64,000 nt of DNA, from positions 248,001-312,000 of the forward strand of contig NZ_PDNU01000003.1 of the NCBI RefSeq assembly GCF_002631185.1, in the 5' to 3' direction. The DNA is from Teichococcus rhizosphaerae (GTDB lineage: Bacteria > Pseudomonadota > Alphaproteobacteria > Acetobacterales > Acetobacteraceae). A program made the translations under genes and the position numbers. Below, one piece after another: positions 54,159 to 63,399 of this stretch. Every line of letters starts with the position of its first letter. Positions within the stretch are counted from its first letter, which is position 1. Under the pieces are notes generated by a model. It had not been told where the DNA came from. It saw only the letters and a program-made list of their open reading frames with translations, and made no database searches.

Positions 54159-55592
54159 ATGTCCGATACCGATCCCGCCCTGATGTCCGCCGAGCAGCTT
54201 CTCGGCCTCTACGCCCGGCGCCGCCTTTCGCCGGTGGAGGCGTTGCAGGCGGTGATGGAGCGGGTGGCGCGCTACAACCCCTGGGTCAACGCCTTCGCCA
54301 TGCTGAACCCGCGCGCCCTGGCCCAGGCCGGCGAATCGGAGGCGCGCTGGGCCGCCGGCCGCCCCATGGGGCCGCTCGACGGCGTGCCGGTGACGGTGAA
54401 GGACCTGCTGAACGTGCAGGGCATGCCGACGCGGCGCGGCAGCAAGACCACCGACGCCACTCCGGCGGCCGAGGACGCGCCGGCGGTGATGGGGCTCAAG
54501 GCGGCGGGCGCCGTCATCCTGGGCAAGACCACCACCACCGAGTTCGGCTGGAAGACGCCGGGCGACTGCCCGCTGCACGGCATCAGCCGCAACGCCTGGA
54601 ACCCGCAGCGCACGGTGGGCGGCTCCTCCTCCGGCGCGGGCGCCGCCGGGGCGGCGGGCTTCGGGCCGATGCACATCGGCACCGATGCCGGCGGCTCCAT
54701 CCGCATCCCCGCCGCCTATTGCGGGCTGGTGGGGATGAAGCCGAGCTATGGCCGCATCCCGCAATGGCCGCACAGCGCCTTCGGCCATGTCTCCTGCGCC
54801 GGCCCGATGACGCGCGGTGTGCGCGACGCGGCGCTGATGATGTCCGCCATGGCCATTCCGGACGTGCGCGACCCGTTCTGCGTGCATGACGAGCCGCGCG
54901 ACTGGCGCGAGGGCATCGAGGCGGGCGTGGCCGGGCTGCGCGTGGCGGTGGTGCGCCGCCTGGGCTACGCCCCGCCGATCGACGCCGAGGGCGAGGCGGC
55001 GATGCTGGCCGCGGCGCGGGTGCTCTCCGAGCACGGCGCCATCGTCGAGGAGGCGGACCCGGAGCTGCCGGACACCCGCCACGTCTTCGGCCGCGTCTGG
55101 GGCGTGGCGCTGGCCCGGCTGGTCAACACCATGGCGCCCGAGAAGCGCGCCCTGCTGGACCGCGGGCTGGAGGAGGTGGCGGAGCGCGAGGGCGGCATGT
55201 CCGCCATCGACTACCTCGGCGCCGAGGCGATGCGGACGGAGGCGGCGCACGCCATGGCGCGCTTCCACCTGAGATACGACCTGGTGCTCTGCCCCACCAC
55301 GCCCACCGCCGCCTTCGATGCCGACGCCCCCACCATCCGGCCCACCGAGGCGCTGTGGCGGGACTGGGCGCCCTGGACCTTCGCCTTCAACCTGACCCGC
55401 CAGCCCGCCATCACCGTCCCCTTCGGCCTGGACGAGGAGGGGATGCCGCGCGGCGTGCAGCTCGCCGCCGCGCAGCTGCGCGACGACCTCTGCTTCCGCG
55501 CCGCGCGGGTGATCGAGCGTGCCGTGGCGGTGCCGGTGGCCCGGCCGGAGCTGCAGGCGGGGGCGCAGGCCTGCGCCAACCACCACCACTGA
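54159..55592 (+). CDS. Amidase signature family enzyme
   Basis: The 477-residue hydrolase has the Ser-cisSer-Lys triad of amidase signature enzymes: K81 in VTVKDLLN, the cis-Ser in GGSSSGA (about 156-158), and the nucleophile S180 in TDAGGSIRIPA. No signal peptide is visible. The start at ATG 54159 (MSDTDPALMS) is chosen because the upstream frame is Pro/Arg-rich. It ends in a short Asn-His-rich tail. It may act with the divergent deacetylase/DpaL pair in breaking down a nitrogen-containing compound; the link is by position only. Confidence 0.92.
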   Translation: MSDTDPALMSAEQLLGLYARRRLSPVEALQAVMERVARYNPWVNAFAMLNPRALAQAGESEARWAAGRPMGPLDGVPVTVKDLLNVQGMPTRRGSKTTDATPAAEDAPAVMGLKAAGAVILGKTTTTEFGWKTPGDCPLHGISRNAWNPQRTVGGSSSGAGAAGAAGFGPMHIGTDAGGSIRIPAAYCGLVGMKPSYGRIPQWPHSAFGHVSCAGPMTRGVRDAALMMSAMAIPDVRDPFCVHDEPRDWREGIEAGVAGLRVAVVRRLGYAPPIDAEGEAAMLAAARVLSEHGAIVEEADPELPDTRHVFGRVWGVALARLVNTMAPEKRALLDRGLEEVAEREGGMSAIDYLGAEAMRTEAAHAMARFHLRYDLVLCPTTPTAAFDADAPTIRPTEALWRDWAPWTFAFNLTRQPAITVPFGLDEEGMPRGVQLAAAQLRDDLCFRAARVIERAVAVPVARPELQAGAQACANHHH

Positions 55593-55606
55593 CCGGACGC
55601 TCCAGG

Positions 55607-55623
55607 GTGCCCTCGCAGGGCAC
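55607..55623. repeat. Perfect inverted repeat after the amidase gene
   Basis: GTGCCCT-CGC-AGGGCAC forms a 7-3-7 perfect palindrome 15 bp after the amidase stop and about 127 bp before the next gene. No T-run follows; it could be an operator or a 3' hairpin. Confidence 0.45.
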
Positions 55624-55749
55624 TCCGTACAGGGCGGCGGCGCGCCCCGCGGGGCCGCCGCATCCATCCGGCAGGTTGATGAGGGCTGGACGGCAGCCCC
55701 CCCGGACAACGATATAGGCGCCAGTTTTCAGAACCGGGGATACGAGACC

Positions 55750-56736
55750 ATGAAGCTGAACCGTCGGAACCTGATGGGGCTGGGCGCCGCCCTGGCCGCG
55801 CCCGCCCTGCTTCCCGGTCTGGCCCGCGCGCAGGATGGCTGGCCCAGCCAGCCGATCCGCCTCGTGGTGCCGTTCTCCGCCGGCGGCCCGACCGACATTC
55901 CCGCCCGGCTGGTCGCCGAGGAGCTGTCCAAGCTGCTGCCCCAGCGCGTGATCGTCGAGAACCGCACCGGCGCCGGCACGGTGGTGGGCGCCGACGCCGT
56001 GGCCAAGGCGCGCGACGGCCACACCTTCCTCTACACCACCATCGCCCAGGCGGCGATCCGCGCCATCTATCCGAGCCTGCCCTTCGACCCTGTGGCGGAC
56101 TTCACGCCCGTGGCGCTCGCCGGCACCATCCCGATGCTGATGATGGTGAACAAGGACGTGCCGGTGAACTCGCTGCAGGAGCTGATCGAGTTCTTCAAGA
56201 AGAACCCCGGCAAGTATGACTACGCCAGCACCGGCAACGGCGCGGCGCTGCACCTGGCCAGCGAGCTGTTCCTGAAGCAGGCGGGCGGCCTGAAGGTGAA
56301 CCACGTCCCCTATCGCGGCTCGGCGGCGGCGATCCCGGACCTGCTGAACGGCACCGTGACGATGATGCTGGACGTGGCCAACAGCGCGCTGCCCTTCGTG
56401 CGCAGCGGCGAGGTGAAGGGGCTGGCGATCTCCTCGGCCCAGCGCCTCCCGCAGCTGCCCGACATGCCGACCTTCCAGGAAGCCGGCGTGCCTGGCTACG
56501 AGGCCTATACCTGGCACATGGTGCTGGCGCCCGCCGGCACGCCGGAGCCGGTGGTCACGCGCCTGAACGGGCTGATCAACCAGGTGATGGCGATGGATTC
56601 GGTCAAGGCGCGCCTCGCCGACCTCACCATGCAGACCCGCAGCGACAGCACCCCGGCCTCGGCCAGGAAGTGGCTGACCGACGAGATCGCCAAGTGGGAG
56701 CCGATCATCAAGGAAGCCGGCATCAAGGCCGATTGA
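55750..56736 (+). CDS. Bug/TctC-family solute-binding protein
   Basis: The 328-residue periplasmic protein starts with a twin-arginine-like signal ([20 protein letters not shown], cleavage near ARAQD). The mature part has [54 protein letters not shown] and [17 protein letters not shown], all hallmarks of the Bug fold. The ATG at 55750 lacks a strong Shine-Dalgarno (only GGGGA at a distance). Adjacent amidase suggests an amide or carboxylate ligand, but this is inference. Confidence 0.93.
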   Translation: MKLNRRNLMGLGAALAAPALLPGLARAQDGWPSQPIRLVVPFSAGGPTDIPARLVAEELSKLLPQRVIVENRTGAGTVVGADAVAKARDGHTFLYTTIAQAAIRAIYPSLPFDPVADFTPVALAGTIPMLMMVNKDVPVNSLQELIEFFKKNPGKYDYASTGNGAALHLASELFLKQAGGLKVNHVPYRGSAAAIPDLLNGTVTMMLDVANSALPFVRSGEVKGLAISSAQRLPQLPDMPTFQEAGVPGYEAYTWHMVLAPAGTPEPVVTRLNGLINQVMAMDSVKARLADLTMQTRSDSTPASARKWLTDEIAKWEPIIKEAGIKAD

Positions 56737-56830
56737 CGTCAGGGCCGGCCGGCACCGGGGCCGGCTGGCACCGGCGCTGGCCGGGCAACGCGCGGGGGGC
56801 GCCGGGGAGGGAGGCTTCCCCGGCGCTTCC

Positions 56831-58156
56831 TCATCCCATCTCGCCCCGCGGCAGCGCCGCCGCGCAGCCATCCGGAAACACGGCCAGCGCCCGCCCCGCC
56901 TGCCACTGCGCGAGCACGGGCAGGGCGCGCAGGTTCTGCCCCGCCTCGTCGAAGGCGGCGCCCCATCCGAAGGGCGCGTCGCGCTCCTCAACATCGGTGG
57001 CGAGCACGGCGGCGCGGATCCTCTCCTTGTCGGCCGAGCCGGCGCGGTGCAGCGCGTCCAGGAAGATGCGGGCCCCCGCATGGTTGGCGAGGCTGTGGCA
57101 GGAGCGCGGCTCGTGCCCGTACTTGGCGCTGTAGGCCTCGGCGAGCCGCCGCGCATCCGCGCCCATGCGCCCGGCGGCGGCATAGGGCGGGAAATCCACC
57201 ACCATCACCCCCTCGAAGCCGGAGCCGATGCTGCGCGCGGTGTCCACCATGCTGTAGGCGGCGCCGCCGCCGATCACCATGCGCGGCCGCCAGCCGGCCT
57301 CCTTCATGGCGCGGAACAGCAGCAGGACATCCGCCTCGTGGCCGGTGTGGAGCAGGAGCTGCGCATCGGCGGCGCGCAGCCGCTGCACCAGCCCCGGCAG
57401 GTCCTGCCCGCCCGGACCATAGGCGAAGCGGCCGAGCAGCGTCGCCTCGGGCGGCAGCCCCGCCTCCTGCGCGGTGGCCACGCTCTGCCCGAAGAGCGCG
57501 TCCTCGTGCAGGATGGCGAGCCGCATCCCCGCCAGCGGCGCGCGCCACAGCAGCGGCAGCAGCCAGCGCGCGGCGCGGAGCGACAGGGCGGCCAGGTCCT
57601 GCCCGCGCGGGCAGCTGCGGAACAGGTAGCGGAAGCCGCGCGCGGTGATCGAGTCGGCCACCGCGCCGAGCTCAAAATAGGGGATGCCGGCCAGTTCCGT
57701 CACCTGCGAGGCGGCGAAGGAGAGGGGCGAGACGCCGCTGCCGAACACCGCCGCCACGCGCTCCGTGCCGATCAGGCGCCGGGCCGCCTCGCCGGCCTGG
57801 GCGGCGTCGCTCGCCTCGGCCTTCACCAGCCGCAGCGGCCGGCCGAACACGCCGCCCGCCTCGTTGCGCGCCTCGACCGCCAGCTCCAGCCCGCGGAAGC
57901 TCTCATCCCCCAGCAAGGCGAGCGGGCCGGAGGCGGGATAAAGCGCGCCGATGCGCAGCTCCGCGCCCGTGGGGGGGGCGGGGGCGGGACCGGGCGGGGA
58001 AGCGGTGGAGGGGCCGGCGGCGGGACTGGCCGGGTTGCCCGCAGCCCCCCGCGTCTGCGCCGCGGCATGGCCCGCCAGGGCGGGGGCGGCCAGCAAAGCC
58101 AGCAGGGCACGGCGCGGAGCCGGCGCGGCAGAGGCTTGGCCGCCATGATGCTTCAT
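56831..58156 (-). CDS. ABC transporter substrate-binding protein (branched-chain amino acid/LivK type)
   Basis: The 441-residue periplasmic protein has a twin-arginine-like signal ([23 protein letters not shown], to about residue 34), a Pro/Ala-rich linker and a Peripla_BP_6 fold ([43 protein letters not shown]). No ABC permease or ATPase is nearby, so it is an orphan binding protein and its partner must be elsewhere. A GTG two codons before the chosen ATG is also possible. It is divergent from the quinone oxidoreductase gene, with 90 bp between starts. Confidence 0.85.
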   Translation of the reverse strand: MKHHGGQASAAPAPRRALLALLAAPALAGHAAAQTRGAAGNPASPAAGPSTASPPGPAPAPPTGAELRIGALYPASGPLALLGDESFRGLELAVEARNEAGGVFGRPLRLVKAEASDAAQAGEAARRLIGTERVAAVFGSGVSPLSFAASQVTELAGIPYFELGAVADSITARGFRYLFRSCPRGQDLAALSLRAARWLLPLLWRAPLAGMRLAILHEDALFGQSVATAQEAGLPPEATLLGRFAYGPGGQDLPGLVQRLRAADAQLLLHTGHEADVLLLFRAMKEAGWRPRMVIGGGAAYSMVDTARSIGSGFEGVMVVDFPPYAAAGRMGADARRLAEAYSAKYGHEPRSCHSLANHAGARIFLDALHRAGSADKERIRAAVLATDVEERDAPFGWGAAFDEAGQNLRALPVLAQWQAGRALAVFPDGCAAALPRGEMG

Positions 58157-58246
58157 CGTGACATGCTCGTGCTTGGCTTGACGGGAGGCGGCGGGGCGTT
58201 GACCTTCCGGAGCCTGCCACACCGGAACGCACAAGGGAACGACACC

Positions 58247-59254
58247 ATGGCGACTCTGCCCGCGGAGATGACCTATATCGACCATGGCGCGGGCGGCGGC
58301 CCCGAGGTGCTGGTGCCGGCGCGCGGCCCCGTGCCGCAGCCGAAGGCGGACGAGGTGCTGGTGCGGGTGATGGCGGTGGGCGTGAACCGGCCCGACGTGC
58401 AGCAGCGCAAGGGCCTCTACCCGCCGCCTCCCGGCGCGAGCCCGGTGGCCGGGCTGGAGATGGCGGGCGAGGTGGTGGCCGTGGGCGCCGATGTGCGCCG
58501 CTACAAGCCGGGCGACCGCGTCTGCGCCCTGGCCAATGGCGGCGCCTATGCCGAGTACTGCACCGCGCCCGAGGCGCAGACCCTGCCCTGGCCGGCGGGC
58601 TTCGACGCGCTGCGCGCCGCCGCGCTACCCGAGACCTACTTCACCGTCTGGGCCAACCTGTTCGGCCACGGCCGCCTGGCGGAAGGCGAGACGGTGCTGA
58701 TCCATGGCGGCACCTCGGGCATCGGCGTCACCGCCATCCAGCTCGCCAAGGCCTTCGGCGCGCGCGTCTTCGCCACCGCCGGCAGCGCCGCCAAGTGCGA
58801 GGCGATGCTGAAGCTCGGCGCGGATGTGGCCATCAACTACAGGGAGCAGGACTTCGCCGCCGAGGTGAAGCGGCTGACCGATGGCCGCGGCGTCGACGTG
58901 CTGCTCGACATGGTGGGCGCCGACTACTTCCAGCGCAACCTGCGCTGCATGGCCAAGGACGGGCGGCTGGTGATCATCGCCTTCCTGTCCGGCCACGAGG
59001 CGGAGAAGGTGGACCTCCGCCCGATCATGGTGAAGCGCCTGACGGTGACGGGCAGCACCATGCGCCCGCGCAGCACCGCCGAGAAGGGCGAGATCGCCCG
59101 CGCGCTGGAGGAGAAGGTGTGGCCGCTGCTGGCCCGCGGCGAGTGCGGCCCGGTGATCCACGCCACCTTCCCGCTGGCCAAGGCCAGCGAGGCGCATGCG
59201 CTCATGGAGAGCAGCGTGCATGTCGGCAAGATCATGCTGACCGTCGCCGGGTAG
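58247..59254 (+). CDS. NAD(P)H quinone oxidoreductase (zinc-independent MDR, PIG3-like)
   Basis: The 335-residue medium-chain reductase has the quinone oxidoreductase pattern: [36 protein letters not shown], the NADPH-binding [22 protein letters not shown] and [27 protein letters not shown]. No structural or catalytic zinc cysteines are present. The start at ATG 58247 follows AAGGGAA. It is nine bases upstream of the EamA gene and likely cotranscribed with it. Confidence 0.92.
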   Translation: MATLPAEMTYIDHGAGGGPEVLVPARGPVPQPKADEVLVRVMAVGVNRPDVQQRKGLYPPPPGASPVAGLEMAGEVVAVGADVRRYKPGDRVCALANGGAYAEYCTAPEAQTLPWPAGFDALRAAALPETYFTVWANLFGHGRLAEGETVLIHGGTSGIGVTAIQLAKAFGARVFATAGSAAKCEAMLKLGADVAINYREQDFAAEVKRLTDGRGVDVLLDMVGADYFQRNLRCMAKDGRLVIIAFLSGHEAEKVDLRPIMVKRLTVTGSTMRPRSTAEKGEIARALEEKVWPLLARGECGPVIHATFPLAKASEAHALMESSVHVGKIMLTVAG

Positions 59255-59263
59255 CCGGGCCGC

Positions 59264-60127
59264 ATGCTCCGTCTCGCCGACCTGCGCCTGCTTCTCATCG
59301 CTGTCACGCTGTTCGGCGGGGCCTGGCCCGTCACCAAGGCGGCGCTGGCGGATGCCACGCCGCTGTGGTTTGCCGTGTCGCGCACCCTGCTGGGCGCATC
59401 GGTCGCCTTCCTGCTGCTGGCCGCCACGCGCCGGCTGCGCTGGCCGGCGCGGCAGGACTGGCCGGCGGTGCTCGGGGTCGGCTTCCTCCAGCTTGGCGGC
59501 TTTTTCGCGCTCTCGCACCTGGCGGTGGCGCTGGTGCCGGCGGGCCGCACCGCGGTGCTGGCCAATGTCACCATCTATTGGCTGGTGCCCATGTCGGTGC
59601 TGCTGCTGGGCGAGCGCGTCTCGGCGCGGCGCTGGGCGGCGGCGGGGCTGGGGCTGGCGGGCGTGGCCGCGCTGGCCGGCCCCTGGGCGGTGGACTGGAG
59701 CGATCCGGACATGGTGCTGGGCCATGGCATGCTGCTGCTGGCGGCGCTGCTCTGGTCCTGCGCCATCATCGCCACGCGCCGCTTCCCGCCGCACCAGACC
59801 ATGCTGGAGAACCTGCCCTGGTGCTTCCTGCTGGGCGGGCTGGTGCTGCTGCCGCTGGCGCTGCTGCTCGAGCCGAATGGCGGCATCGGGCCCGGCGCCT
59901 ACTGGCACGCGGCGCTGATCGGCGGGATCGTGGCGCCGGTCGGCACCTGGGCGGTGATCGAGGCGGGGCGGCGCCTGCCGGGGGCGGTGGCGGCGGTGGG
60001 CTTCCTGCTGGCGCCGGCCATCGGCGTCATCATCTCCACCATCTGGCTGGGCGAGCCGGTGGGCTGGGATGTCATCACCGGCGGCGCGCTGATCGCCGCC
60101 AGCGTTGTCGTCGCCACGCGCGGCTGA
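59264..60127 (+). CDS. EamA/DMT superfamily transporter
   Basis: The 287-residue protein has ten helices in two EamA repeats. N-terminal VTLFGGAWPVTKAAL and AALGLGLAGVAAL-like (AAAGLGLAGVAALAG) segments plus the C-terminal GFLLAPAIGVIISTIWLGEPVGWDVITGGALI are typical of drug/metabolite exporters. Substrate unknown. It is placed tightly between the quinone oxidoreductase and an alpha/beta hydrolase, with 11 bp to the latter. Confidence 0.9.
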   Translation: MLRLADLRLLLIAVTLFGGAWPVTKAALADATPLWFAVSRTLLGASVAFLLLAATRRLRWPARQDWPAVLGVGFLQLGGFFALSHLAVALVPAGRTAVLANVTIYWLVPMSVLLLGERVSARRWAAAGLGLAGVAALAGPWAVDWSDPDMVLGHGMLLLAALLWSCAIIATRRFPPHQTMLENLPWCFLLGGLVLLPLALLLEPNGGIGPGAYWHAALIGGIVAPVGTWAVIEAGRRLPGAVAAVGFLLAPAIGVIISTIWLGEPVGWDVITGGALIAASVVVATRG

Positions 60128-60138
60128 GGGAGGGAGCC

Positions 60139-60903
60139 ATGCGGCTGCGCGCGGTGGAGATGGGCGAGGGAGCGCCGCTGGTGCTGCTGCACGGGCTGTT
60201 CGGCCAGGCGCAGAACTTCGCCAGCGTGCAGAGGATGCTGGCCGCGCGGCGGCGCGTCATCGCGCTCGACCTGCGCAACCACGGCCAGTCGCCGCACGAG
60301 GAGGCGATGGACTACCCCGCCATGGCGGCGGATGTGGCGGAAACGCTGGCGGCGCTCGGTCCCGGCCCGGTGGACCTGCTCGGCCACTCCATGGGCGGCA
60401 AGGTGGCGATGACCCTGGCGCTGAAGGAGCCCGCCCTGGTGTCCCGCCTCGTGGTGGCCGACATCGCGCCGGTCGGGTATCCGCCGGCCTTCCGGGCCTA
60501 TGCCGAGGCGATGCGCGCCCTGCCGCTCCGGCCCGGCCTGACCCGGCGCGAGGCGGATGCGGCGCTCGCGGCGGCGGTGCCCTCGGCGGGGGTGCGCGGC
60601 TTCCTGTTGCAGAACCTCGACCTCAATGCCGATCCGCCTGCCTGGCGCATCGGGCTTGGCGCCATCGCGGAGGCGCTGCCCGCCATCGAGGCGGCGCCAC
60701 CCCTGCCGGAGGGCGCCCGCTTCGAGGGGCCCACCCTGGTGCTGGCCGGCGAAGCCTCGGACTACATCCGCCACGAGCACCGGCCGCTGTTCCGCGCGCT
60801 GTTTCCCGCCGCCCGCTTCGGCACGGTGAAGGGCGCCGGGCACTGGCTGCACGCGGAAAAGCCGGAAGGCTTCGTCGCCGCGCTGCTGGCCTTTCTGGGT
60901 TGA
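60139..60903 (+). CDS. Alpha/beta hydrolase, YbfF-like esterase
   Basis: The 254-residue hydrolase shows LLHGLFGQAQNF (oxyanion region), DLRNHGQSPH, the nucleophile elbow GHSMGG with S84 and the catalytic histidine in GAGHWLHAEKPE. This pattern matches the YbfF/ABHD11 esterase group. No signal peptide. ATG 60139 follows GGGAGGGAG. It is probably the last gene of the quinone oxidoreductase-EamA-esterase unit. Confidence 0.9.
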   Translation: MRLRAVEMGEGAPLVLLHGLFGQAQNFASVQRMLAARRRVIALDLRNHGQSPHEEAMDYPAMAADVAETLAALGPGPVDLLGHSMGGKVAMTLALKEPALVSRLVVADIAPVGYPPAFRAYAEAMRALPLRPGLTRREADAALAAAVPSAGVRGFLLQNLDLNADPPAWRIGLGAIAEALPAIEAAPPLPEGARFEGPTLVLAGEASDYIRHEHRPLFRALFPAARFGTVKGAGHWLHAEKPEGFVAALLAFLG

Positions 60904-60970
60904 GGCCATGCCTGGGCCGGCGGTTCGCCGGATCGGGCCGCGGGGCGGTTGACCGGGGCCAGGGCATGGT

Positions 60971-61007
60971 GTTCCGTGAGCGGAAACGCAGTTCCGGCCA
61001 ACGGAAC
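60971..61007 (+). promoter_or_regulatory. Tandem inverted repeats, probable operators
   Basis: GTTCCG-tgag-CGGAA (60971-60985) and GTTCCG-gccaa-CGGAAC (60991-61007) share the same arms, and their starts are exactly 20 bp apart, about two helical turns. They lie 67-103 bp upstream of the start of the CMD-SDR-SDR-Bug cluster. The arrangement suits cooperative binding by a dimeric regulator of IclR type, but that is inference and no regulator gene is nearby. Confidence 0.65.
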
Positions 61008-61073
61008 CGCCACGCCGAGAGCCTCGCCCCGAGAACTCCGCACCGGGGCGGCCGGAACCATGAGGAAACGTCC

Positions 61074-61613
61074 TTGGCCCGCATCCCCTACGCCGATCCG
61101 AACGCGCCCGAGACGCGCCCGCTGGTGGAGCGCATCGTGCGCGAGCGCGGCAGCCTGCTGCACCTCTACGCCATGCTGCTGCACAGCGGCCCGGTGGCCG
61201 AGGGCTGGCTGCGCTACCTGACCGCCATCCGCCACGAATGCGCGCTGCCCGGCGCGCTGCGCGAGCTGGTGATCATGCGCATCGCCCATCTCAACGGCGC
61301 GCCCTACGAGGCCGAGCAGCACGCCCCCATCGCGCTGAAGGAGGGCATGACCCAGGCGCAGCTCGACGCTTTGACCGACTGGCGCGGCAGCGATGCCTTC
61401 GACGACACGCAGCGCGCCGTGCTCGCCTATTGCGACGCCATGACGCGTGAGGTGCATGTGCCGGACGCGGTGTTCGCCGCCGTGCGGGAGCGGCTCGACG
61501 CGCGCGACCTGGTGGAGCTGACGGCGACCATCGGCGCCTACAACATGGTCTCGCGCTTCCTGGAGGCGATGGGCGTCGATGCGCGCGACCCGCTGCCGGC
61601 GGTGAGCGCGTGA
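61074..61613 (+). CDS. Carboxymuconolactone decarboxylase family protein
   Basis: The 179-residue helical protein has the CMD fold core RELVIMRIAHLNGAPYEAEQHAPIALKEG. The CxxC pair of AhpD-type peroxidase partners is absent (APYEAEQH instead), so it is likely a non-redox family member. The start is TTG at 61074 with GAGGAAA about 6 bases upstream; an ATG at 61060 is in another frame. It is the first gene of a cluster with two SDRs and a Bug protein and overlaps the next gene (GTGA). The reaction is unknown. Confidence 0.85.
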   Translation: MARIPYADPNAPETRPLVERIVRERGSLLHLYAMLLHSGPVAEGWLRYLTAIRHECALPGALRELVIMRIAHLNGAPYEAEQHAPIALKEGMTQAQLDALTDWRGSDAFDDTQRAVLAYCDAMTREVHVPDAVFAAVRERLDARDLVELTATIGAYNMVSRFLEAMGVDARDPLPAVSA

Positions 61614-62419
61614 AGGCGCTGGAAGGGCGCGTCGCCTTTGTCACCGGCTGCGGCTCGCAGGGGCCGGGATGGGGCAACGGCAAGGCCATCGCCGTCACCT
61701 TCGCGCGCCACGGCGCCAGGGTCTATGGCGTGGACCGGGACCGCGCGGCGGCGGAGGAAACCCGGCGCATCGTCGCGGCCGAGGGCGGCGAGATGCTCGT
61801 GGGCACGGGCGACGTGACGGAGCGCGCGGCGGTGGAGGCGCTGGTGGCCGACTGCGTCGCGCAGCTCGGCCGGATCGATGTGCTGGTCAACAATGTCGGG
61901 CTTTCGCTGCCCGGCGACCCGGCGACCATGACAGAGGAGGTCTGGGACAGCCAGATCGACGTCAACCTCAAGAGCGCCTTCCTCTGCTGCAAGGCGGTGC
62001 TGCCGCTGATGGAGAAGCAGGGGAAGGGCGCGGTGGTCTCGGTCGCCTCCACGGCGGCCATCCGCTACACGGGCAAGCCGCAGGCGGGCTATGCGGCGGC
62101 CAAGGCGGGGCTGGTGCAGTTCAGCCGCGTGGTGGCGGTGGATTACGCGCGGCGCGGCGTGCGGCTCAACTGCGTGCTGCCGGGGCTGATGAACACGCCG
62201 CTCGTCGAGAAGCTGGCCACCCAGTTCGCCAGCAGCGAGACGGGGCTGGACCGCGACGCCTTCTACGAGCGCCGCCACGCCCAGGTGCCGATGGGCCATA
62301 TGGGCGAGGCCTGGGACGTGGCGGAGGCCGCGCTGTTTCTGGCCTCCGACGCCGCGAAATACATCACCGGCACCGAGATCCTGGTGGATGGCGGGCTCTG
62401 CGCCGCCGTGCGGGCATGA
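61610..62419 (+). CDS. Short-chain dehydrogenase/reductase (first of a tandem pair)
   Basis: The 269-residue classical SDR has an enlarged glycine-rich loop, TGCGSQGPGWGNGKA, instead of the compact TGxxxGxG, then NNVG, the active-site Ser region SVASTAA, Y-A-A-A-K and PG-containing LPGLMNTPLVEKL. The start is GTG, overlapping the CMD stop. It overlaps the second SDR by ATGA. The two SDRs share the loop, the QVPMG(H/R)MG(E/D)AWD segment and the C-terminal LxDGG end, so they are tandem paralogues. Substrates unknown, probably hydroxy-acid or alcohol catabolites. Confidence 0.92.
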   Translation: MKALEGRVAFVTGCGSQGPGWGNGKAIAVTFARHGARVYGVDRDRAAAEETRRIVAAEGGEMLVGTGDVTERAAVEALVADCVAQLGRIDVLVNNVGLSLPGDPATMTEEVWDSQIDVNLKSAFLCCKAVLPLMEKQGKGAVVSVASTAAIRYTGKPQAGYAAAKAGLVQFSRVVAVDYARRGVRLNCVLPGLMNTPLVEKLATQFASSETGLDRDAFYERRHAQVPMGHMGEAWDVAEAALFLASDAAKYITGTEILVDGGLCAAVRA

Positions 62420-63237
62420 GCGGGAGGGCGCCGGGCATGCTGCGGCTGGACGGGAAGGTGGCTTTCGTGACCGGCGCCGGCTCGGCGGGCCCGGGCTGGG
62501 GCAATGGCAAGGCCACGGCGGTGCTGATGGCGCGCCAGGGGGCCTGGGTGTTCGCTCTCGACAACCGCGCCGAGGCGGCGGAGGAGACGGTCGCCATCAT
62601 CCGCGCCGAGGGCGGCGAGGCCATGGCGCATGTGGCCGATGTCACGGCCGCGGCGCAGGTGGCGGAGGCGGTGGCGGCCTGCGTCTCCGCCTATGGCGGC
62701 ATCGACATCCTGGTGAACAATGTGGGCGGCTCCTTTCCCGGCGGCGCGGAAAGCCTCTCGGAGGAGGACTGGGAGCGGCAGATCGACTTCAACCTGCGCA
62801 GCGCCTTCCTGTGCTGCAAGCACGCCATGCCGCATCTGCGGGCGCGGGGCAGGGGGGCGATCGTCAACCTCTCCTCCATCGCCGCGCTGCGGATGAGCGC
62901 GGACCGGCCGCACATCGCCTACAGCGCGTCCAAATACGGCATCCTGGCGCTGACGAAGTCCGTCGCCATGGAGCAGGCGCGCCAGGGCGTGCGCTGCAAC
63001 ACCGTGGTGCCGGGGCTGATGCACACGCCGCTGGTGGAGCACCGGCTGGTGCGCCAGCTCGGCGCCAACGACGCCGAGCAGCTCATCGCCCGCCGCAACG
63101 CCCAGGTGCCGATGGGCCGGATGGGCGATGCCTGGGACATCGCGCACGCCGTGCTGTTCCTGGCATCCGACGAGGCGAAGCACATCACGGGCACCGAGAT
63201 CGTGGTCGATGGAGGGATCTCCGCGGCGATGCCCTAG
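62416..63237 (+). CDS. Short-chain dehydrogenase/reductase (second of a tandem pair)
   Basis: The 273-residue classical SDR has TGAGSAGPGWGNGKA at the cofactor site, NNVGGS, the active-site region NLSSIAALR and Y-S-A-S-K, and ends TEIVVDGGISAAMP. The ATG at 62416 overlaps the first SDR stop (ATGA); a second in-frame ATG seven codons in (MLRLDGK) fits the usual SDR N-terminus better. It is clearly a paralogue of the preceding gene but diverged, so the two may act on successive or stereo-related substrates. Confidence 0.92.
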   Translation: MSGRAPGMLRLDGKVAFVTGAGSAGPGWGNGKATAVLMARQGAWVFALDNRAEAAEETVAIIRAEGGEAMAHVADVTAAAQVAEAVAACVSAYGGIDILVNNVGGSFPGGAESLSEEDWERQIDFNLRSAFLCCKHAMPHLRARGRGAIVNLSSIAALRMSADRPHIAYSASKYGILALTKSVAMEQARQGVRCNTVVPGLMHTPLVEHRLVRQLGANDAEQLIARRNAQVPMGRMGDAWDIAHAVLFLASDEAKHITGTEIVVDGGISAAMP

Positions 63238-63399
63238 GGCGGATCCCGTTCCGGGTGAAGCCATCTGGACGGCTGAAGATGCTCGCGGGAACAGAAGCCT
63301 GGAGCAGGCTGGACTGAGCCAGGGCGGACGGGAAATGCCCTGGGCGCCACAACAGCGCGACCGGCGAAACAAGCCGGCGCGAGCGGGAGGAGAACGAGG

